From an uncultured Ruminococcus sp. (GTDB taxonomy: Bacteria; Bacillota; Clostridia; Oscillospirales; Acutalibacteraceae), in NCBI GenBank assembly GCA_902773065.1, contig CACYDD010000282.1:1-17160 (forward strand): 17,160 nt of DNA. The letters are read 5' to 3'. Positions 13,610-17,160 of the stretch are shown here, in pieces. Position numbers and translations under genes: made by a program. The first letter of the stretch is position 1. Each line of letters begins with the position of its first letter. Below the pieces are notes generated by a model that was not told the origin of the DNA, made no database searches, and worked only from the letters and a program-made list of their open reading frames with translations.

Positions 13610-13641
13610 ATAATGAATTTTGCTATTGACAAATTCATTAT
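13610..13641. promoter_or_regulatory. Inverted repeat over the GntR promoter -35
   Basis: ATAATGAATTT (13610-13620) is inverted perfectly as AAATTCATTAT (13631-13641) with a 10-base spacer. It covers the -35 and its flanks, so it may be a second operator or a regulatory site shared with ybaK. Confidence 0.5.
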
Positions 13642-13668
13642 ATCTGTGTATACTGTATATATACAGAT
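13626..13668 (+). promoter_or_regulatory. Promoter and GntR-type operator of the ABC operon
   Basis: -35 TTGACA (13626-13631), a 17-base spacer and -10 TATACT (13649-13654). The palindrome CTGTATATATACAG (13653-13666) covers the -10/start-point region, and ATCTGT (13642-13647) pairs with ACAGAT (13663-13668) around it. TATA-rich GTATAC-type palindromes are typical operators of YtrA-subfamily GntR regulators, so autorepression is likely. Confidence 0.75.
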
Positions 13669-13728
13669 GTGGTGATATGTAATAACTAATAAATACGCCA
13701 TCACTATTAATTGAATCGGGGTGTGTGT

Positions 13729-14106
13729 TTGAATATTTTTATTGATAATAAGAGCGGAAATCCAATCTATGATCAAATCTATACACAAATCAAAGAACAA
13801 ATCATCAGCGGTGAGCTGAAAGAGGATGAAGCTTTGCCGTCGATCAGAAATCTGGCAAAGGATTTGAGAATCAGTGTTATTACAACAAAACGTGCTTATG
13901 ACGAGCTGGAAAAAGAAGGCTTTGTCTATACTGTTGCGGCAAAGGGGTGTTTTGTTGCACCCAAAAACGTGGAGCTTCTGAGAGAAGAGAATCTAAAAGC
14001 AATAGAGGGGCATATCAGTGAGATCGCCAGACTTGCCAGAACCTGTAATCTGAGCTGTCAGGATATTACGGAGATGCTAAGATTTGAAATGGAGGAGCGG
14101 ATATGA
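13729..14106 (+). CDS. GntR-family regulator, YtrA subfamily
   Basis: A 125-residue regulator with a winged helix (about 11-75): GNPIYDQIYTQIKEQIISGEL, then ALPSIRNLAKDLRISVITTKRAYDELEKEGF and the wing YTVAAKGCFV. The short helical tail (85-125) has no effector domain, the mark of the YtrA subfamily, which controls adjacent ABC transporter genes. TTG at 13729 is chosen because GGGGTG lies 5 bases upstream and homologues begin with the MNIFIDN-like sequence; an earlier TTG at 13711 would place that site inside the gene. The stop overlaps the ATPase start (ATGA). It probably represses its own operon through the palindrome at 13653-13666. The inducer is often a cell-wall antibiotic in related systems. 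Confidence 0.9.
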   Translation: MNIFIDNKSGNPIYDQIYTQIKEQIISGELKEDEALPSIRNLAKDLRISVITTKRAYDELEKEGFVYTVAAKGCFVAPKNVELLREENLKAIEGHISEIARLARTCNLSCQDITEMLRFEMEERI

Positions 14107-14948
14107 ATGCACTTGAGGTAAATGATCTTTGTAAGGCTTATCAGGCTTTCACTCTCGATAATATCAGTTTTGAGTTGCCAAGCGGCTGTATTATGGGTCT
14201 GGTCGGAGAAAACGGTGCTGGAAAAAGTACCACGATCAAGTTGATCCTCAACATGATAAAGCGTGACAGGGGTACGGTAAAACTTCTTGGAAAAGATAAC
14301 CGTGACAACTTTGTTGATATCGCAGAGGATCTCGGTGTGGTGCTGGATGAAGTCGGTTTTGCAGAAGTGTTGAATTCTGTTCAGGTCGGAAAAATTATGA
14401 GCAAAACATTTAAAAACTGGAATCAAAAGGTCTATGAGGAATATCTTGACAGATTTTCTTTGCCACGGAAAAAGAAATTCAAGAATTATTCCAAAGGAAT
14501 GAAAATGAAGCTCGGTATTGCCGTTGCTCTTTCTCATGACCCGAAACTGCTGGTTCTTGACGAAGCGACAAGCGGACTCGACCCTGTGGTACGTGATGAT
14601 TTTATGGATATCGTCACAGAATTTACCAGAGATGAGGGACATTCCGTGCTGATGTCCTCGCATATTGTCAGAGACCTTGAAAAAGTTTGTGATTATATTG
14701 CTTTTCTCAATGACGGAAAGCTTCTTTTATGTGAGGAAAAGGACAGACTGTACGAAAAATACTGCGTGATTCACTGTTCCAAAGAAACATTTTCCGAGCT
14801 TGACAACAATGCCTTTCTCGGAAAAAAGGAATCACCCTACGGAATAGAAGCCATTGCTGACAGAAGCAGGATACCGTCATCGTTTGAGGTGAGTCCCATC
14901 GATATTGAAAAATTGTTTATCTTTATGGTCAAAGGTGACCTGGAATAA
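14103..14948 (+). CDS. ABC transporter ATPase (YtrB-like)
   Basis: A 281-residue ATPase. Walker A GENGAGKST (35-43), signature YSKGMKMKL (129-137, a variant of LSGGQ), Walker B LLVLDE (149-154) with the SGLD D-loop region, and H-loop SSHI with H187. The usual Q-loop glutamine is not present; the position reads VVLDE (80-83). The C-terminal 70 residues are a short accessory domain. The group, which includes YtrB and YhcH, moves an unknown substrate with ABC-2 type permeases. ATG at 14103 overlaps the regulator stop, and GGAG precedes it. The permease follows after 16 bases, so one ATPase and one permease form the exporter. ATP hydrolysis should be intact. Confidence 0.9.
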   Translation: MNALEVNDLCKAYQAFTLDNISFELPSGCIMGLVGENGAGKSTTIKLILNMIKRDRGTVKLLGKDNRDNFVDIAEDLGVVLDEVGFAEVLNSVQVGKIMSKTFKNWNQKVYEEYLDRFSLPRKKKFKNYSKGMKMKLGIAVALSHDPKLLVLDEATSGLDPVVRDDFMDIVTEFTRDEGHSVLMSSHIVRDLEKVCDYIAFLNDGKLLLCEEKDRLYEKYCVIHCSKETFSELDNNAFLGKKESPYGIEAIADRSRIPSSFEVSPIDIEKLFIFMVKGDLE

Positions 14949-14964
14949 AAGAAGGAGGTTTAAA

Positions 14965-15651
14965 ATGAAAGGACTGATAAAAAATGATTTGTATGTTTTC
15001 GGAAAAACCTTTGCCTGGGTTTTGCCGATTATTTTTGTTTGTTCTGCACTGATTGTGATTTTTTCTGAAACAATCGTATTTTTCTCTGAAACAGATGAAT
15101 TATTGTATTCGTTCCCGTGTATGTACAGCTGTGTGATATTAGGCTTTGTCCCTGCAACGCTGTATTCTTATGACAAGCGTTCGGGATGGAACAAATATAA
15201 TACTGTTATGCCCTACAGACGGAGAGACTATGTATCTGTAAAATATCTGTTCGGATTGGTAGTAACATTTTTGTATATTTTATTTATATCCTGTGTTATT
15301 TTAATCAAAATCAATACTTCTGATCAGCTTGATTTTAATGATTATATTTTTATGCTTTTTATCATGGTCCTGTGTTCCTTAGCACCTGTTGCTATCATTA
15401 TGCCGATTTCTTTAAAACGCAGTCCGCAGGCAGGTTTTATTATATTTGGAATAGAGTTTTTTGTCATTGTTTTTTTGATTGGTATGGCTTCGGGGTTTCT
15501 GGATGCGATGTTTGAAGAAAATGCAGAGAACTGGTATGACGGCAGTCAGGGAAACTTTATCGCATTCGGTGGTGCCGCTTTGGTTTCTGTCATTCTTTAC
15601 GTCATTTCATGGTTTCGCAGTATCAAAATTTACGAAAAAGCAGAACTGTAA
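14965..15651 (+). CDS. ABC-2 type transporter permease
   Basis: A 228-residue membrane protein with about six helices (16-34, 52-68, 92-112, 124-148, 155-177, 200-216). The cytosolic segment SGWNKYNTVMPYRRRDYVSVKY (about 72-93), with its conserved W, MP and KY, matches the ABC2_membrane_5 type that pairs with YtrB-like ATPases. An acidic loop (183-196) lies before the last helix. ATG at 14965 follows GAAGGAGG with ideal spacing; a longer frame from 14905 overlaps the ATPase gene. Last gene of the GntR operon, which ends at the terminator at 15676-15708. The substrate is unknown. Confidence 0.85.
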   Translation: MKGLIKNDLYVFGKTFAWVLPIIFVCSALIVIFSETIVFFSETDELLYSFPCMYSCVILGFVPATLYSYDKRSGWNKYNTVMPYRRRDYVSVKYLFGLVVTFLYILFISCVILIKINTSDQLDFNDYIFMLFIMVLCSLAPVAIIMPISLKRSPQAGFIIFGIEFFVIVFLIGMASGFLDAMFEENAENWYDGSQGNFIAFGGAALVSVILYVISWFRSIKIYEKAEL

Positions 15652-15675
15652 TTCATTGTGAAATAGTTTTGTACG

Positions 15676-15708
15676 GACAGCAGACAGGGAGTGTCTGCTG
15701 TCTTTTTT
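15676..15708 (+). terminator. Rho-independent terminator
   Basis: Perfect 11-bp stem GACAGCAGACA (15676-15686), loop GGGAG, TGTCTGCTGTC (15692-15702), then six T's. It ends the GntR-ABC operon. Confidence 0.94.
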
Positions 15709-15748
15709 GGAAAAAATATAGAATTCTGTTTTATTTTTATGGTTGATG

Positions 15749-15757
15749 TGTTATAAT
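15749..15757 (+). promoter_or_regulatory. Extended -10 promoter of the Rpn gene
   Basis: TGT-TATAAT at 15749-15757 with no clear -35; an extended -10 can work alone. It is 31 bases before the chosen start. Confidence 0.6.
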
Positions 15758-15787
15758 TGTAATAGAAAATCGTAAGAGGTGATGAAT

Positions 15788-16741
15788 GTGGCGGATGAGG
15801 AATTACATGACAACCGAACTGTCAAATATAATACAAAGGACAGTGTTTTCACCAAGCTGTTCAGAATAGAAGTCAACCTTTTAAGATTGTATAAAGAACT
15901 TCACCCCGAAGATATGACTACAACACTGGAAGATATACAGCTAAAAACACTGACATCGATTCTTATCAACGATATTCTCAATGATCTGGGATTTATCGTG
16001 AAATGCGGTGACACAGCCAAATATGTTATTTTGCTGGAAGCACAAAGCAAGTGGACAGAAAACCTGACACTTCGTATTCTGTTTTACATAGCAGAAACTT
16101 ACCGGCGTTATTTGGAAGATACAAAGCAAAGTGAACACACTTATAAAAGGATCGCATTGCCAAAACCGGAACTGTATATTATTTACACAGGAGATAAAGA
16201 TGTACCTGATGAAATATCGTTTAATGAGGATTATTTTGACGGAGAAGCACCGATCGATATCAAAGTAAAAATCCTGAAACAGCCCGGCACAGATACAATT
16301 TACGGTCAGTACATCGGTTTTTGCAGGGTCTATGACGAACAGCGGAAGATTCATAAGAACAAGGTTGAATGTATCAAAGAAACAATACAAATCTGTCAGG
16401 ATAGAGGATATCTTACAAATTTCCTCAGCCAGCATAAAAAGGAGGTATATACCATGATGTCAGAACTTTTTGATGAAGAGTATCAGCGTAGTCGATATGA
16501 TATTGCTGTAAAGAGAGAAAGCGAAGAAAAAGGAAGAGCGGAAGGAAGAGCGGAAGGAAGAGCAGAAGGAAGAGCGGAAGGAAGAGCAGAAGAGCGTAAT
16601 GCTAACATTAAAAATTCTATAGCCGCACTGAAACCTGTGTTGAAATCACTTGAAGCGGTTGCGAATGTGATCAAGAATTCTTTTGGGCTTACAGAAAGTG
16701 AAGCAACAGAAAAAGTAACTGCCTATTGGAACTTAGTCTGA
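15788..16741 (+). CDS. Rpn-family (PD-(D/E)XK) nuclease
   Basis: A protein of about 317 residues of the Rpn/PD-(D/E)XK transposase-like family, whose members (RpnA-D) are DNases that promote RecA-independent recombination. Seen are DSVFTKLFR near residue 18, the catalytic strand VILLEAQSKW (the E-x-Q core, about 79-88) and the following FYIAETYRRY helix. Residues about 249-268 are five GRAE repeats, forming a charged helix, then a C-terminal helical tail (NSFGLTESEATEKV). The GTG at 15788 fits GAGG 8 bases upstream; ATG at 15782 lies too close to it but remains possible. Single gene with its own promoter. The tandem repeats are likely length-variable by slippage. The nuclease motif looks intact. 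Confidence 0.82.
   Translation: MADEELHDNRTVKYNTKDSVFTKLFRIEVNLLRLYKELHPEDMTTTLEDIQLKTLTSILINDILNDLGFIVKCGDTAKYVILLEAQSKWTENLTLRILFYIAETYRRYLEDTKQSEHTYKRIALPKPELYIIYTGDKDVPDEISFNEDYFDGEAPIDIKVKILKQPGTDTIYGQYIGFCRVYDEQRKIHKNKVECIKETIQICQDRGYLTNFLSQHKKEVYTMMSELFDEEYQRSRYDIAVKRESEEKGRAEGRAEGRAEGRAEGRAEERNANIKNSIAALKPVLKSLEAVANVIKNSFGLTESEATEKVTAYWNLV
16532..16591 (+). repeat. Five 12-bp tandem repeats within the Rpn gene
   Basis: Five in-frame copies of GGAAGAGCGGAA (copies 3 and 5 have GCAGAA), each encoding GRAE. Near-identity between copies points to recent slipped-strand expansion rather than selection on each codon. Confidence 0.9.
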
Positions 16742-16757
16742 AAATATATCATTGAAC

Positions 16758-16799
16758 ATTTCCAGCTTTCTTTTCGGTTGTTTGCTGAAATCTGGAAAT
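16758..16799 (+). terminator. Possible weak terminator after the Rpn gene
   Basis: ATTTCCAG (16758-16765) pairs perfectly with CTGGAAAT (16792-16799) around a 26-base loop. Only a short T-containing tail (TACTTTGT) follows, so termination strength is doubtful. Confidence 0.4.
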
Positions 16800-16885
16800 T
16801 ACTTTGTATAATTGCGACTTTGTTTATGATGGGAAATAAAAAATATTGTGCAAATGGTCAAAAATAAAAAAAGTATTATAAAAAC

Positions 16886-16915
16886 TTGACAATTATCATG
16901 TGAAAGTATTATAAT
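16886..16915 (+). promoter_or_regulatory. Promoter of the window-end gene, with direct repeat
   Basis: -35 TTGACA (16886-16891), an 18-base spacer and -10 TATAAT (16910-16915). AAAGTATTATA occurs at 16870-16880 and again at 16903-16913, 33 bp apart (about three turns); the second copy contains most of the -10. The start point should be about 16922, giving a leader of some 190 bases. Confidence 0.75.
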
Positions 16916-16921
16916 AAGCGT

Positions 16922-17100
16922 GGATTGGAGGTAGAGTCTCTATTGGACTAAGCTCCTGAATGGGGGATTTTGAAAATCAGAGAACATTCCATGAACTGTA
17001 TGACAGGCAAATTCATATGAAGGGTAAAGGCTAGCTTTTCGTTGGTCTGAAGTATGATTAATGCCGGCATATGGTTTGCCGATCAAAAAATTTTAGAAAG
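16922..17100 (+). ncRNA. Structured 5' leader, class unknown
   Basis: The roughly 190-base leader has many local stems: GGAG/CTCC (16927/16953) enclosing AGTC/GACT (16935/16946); GAATG/CATTC (16958/16985) enclosing GATTT/AAATC (16966/16974); ATGAA/TTCAT (16991/17012) enclosing CTGT/ACAG (16996/17003); AGGCTAGC with GTTGGTCT (17028/17041), which pairs fully only with G-U wobbles; and CGGCA/TGCCG (17065/17077). It may be a cis-regulatory RNA. I could not match it to lysine, TPP, c-di-GMP, cobalamin, THF or T-box consensus features. Confidence 0.45.
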
Positions 17101-17113
17101 GAAGTTATTTATT

Positions 17114-17160
17114 ATGAAGAAAGTACTTAAGGTTCTTTCAGCTACTATGCTTTCAGCAGT
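17114..17160 (+). CDS. Secreted protein, N-terminus only (cut by window end)
   Basis: ATG at 17114 follows AGAAAGGAAG with good spacing. Only 15 codons are seen, MKKVLKVLSATMLSA, and the frame stays open at the edge. Two lysines and then a hydrophobic stretch are the start of a signal peptide, so the product is probably exported, either a lipoprotein or a secreted enzyme or binding protein. The family cannot be told from this fragment. A strong promoter (16886-16915) and the long folded leader precede it, which suggests high or regulated expression. Confidence 0.7.
   Translation, partial: MKKVLKVLSATMLSA

Noticed and set aside
14058..14663. A 201-residue open frame on the minus strand
   Set aside because: It is the antisense shadow of the YtrB-like ATPase, whose Walker motifs are intact; there is no ribosome binding site of its own.
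16483..16674. ALPS repeat frame on the minus strand
   Set aside because: It is only the antisense reading of the GRAE repeat of the Rpn gene.
15779..16741. Rpn gene as a transposase of an insertion sequence
   Set aside because: No terminal inverted repeats or target duplications were seen around it; it has its own promoter and looks like a resident gene.
17003..17035. c-di-GMP-I riboswitch (AGGCAAA and TAAAGGCTAG)
   Set aside because: The GGC that should pair with GCC instead faces another GGC, so the conserved helix cannot form.
16922..17060. Lysine or THF riboswitch (GGAGGTAGAG at the start)
   Set aside because: The first bases resemble those classes, but the conserved cores (for example CGCCGAA for lysine, or the THF 3' CCGCTCC closing strand) are absent.

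Overview
The window looks like chromosomal DNA from a low-GC Gram-positive gut-type Clostridia, most likely a Ruminococcus-like member of the Oscillospiraceae. The basis is inference: strong AGGAGG-type ribosome binding sites with TTG/GTG starts, TTGACA/TATAAT promoters, U-tract terminators, AT-rich intergenic repeats, an Rpn-type nuclease with GRAE repeats, and BceAB-like, YtrA/YtrB-like and MoxR-DUF58-transglutaminase operons. No rRNA, tRNA, CRISPR array or complete insertion sequence was seen.

Left end (1-1070): a large inverted repeat, a VanZ-like membrane protein (+) and a DUF378 membrane protein (-), which converge on a bidirectional terminator. Region 1071-2765 is a compact divergent regulatory module of the kind found in integrative elements and prophages. 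On the minus strand are a small helical protein and a region-4-only sigma factor. On the plus strand are an XRE repressor and an ImmA-type HEXXH protease. The intergenic space holds mirror-image promoters built on an inverted repeat, plus ACACGT-type half-sites that may be the repressor's operators. A LURP-one/tubby-like protein follows.

Region 3344-4831 is an AT-rich island with its own promoters and terminators. It holds a JAMM/JAB-motif protein tightly coupled to an 88-residue partner, a 57-residue ribbon-helix-helix protein with GTCAA operator repeats, and an orphan 84-residue protein.

Region 4880-7859 (-) is a BceAB-like ABC transporter. Upstream of it is a near-ideal BceR-class operator (CCTTACA repeats plus a palindrome), yet no two-component system is encoded here. 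Region 8036-12795 (-) is a MoxR ATPase, DUF58 and transmembrane transglutaminase operon with a good promoter and terminator. ybaK (-) follows, and divergent from it is a GntR(YtrA)-ABC ATPase-ABC permease operon (13729-15651) with a palindromic operator over its promoter. The right end has an Rpn-family nuclease gene with five in-frame 12-bp repeats. After it comes a strong promoter that drives a roughly 190-nt leader with several potential stem-loops, ahead of a secreted-protein gene cut by the window edge.

Starts were re-chosen where the ribosome binding site demanded it (1583, 2840, 7102, 13729, 14965, 15788). The transglutaminase start remains unusual.
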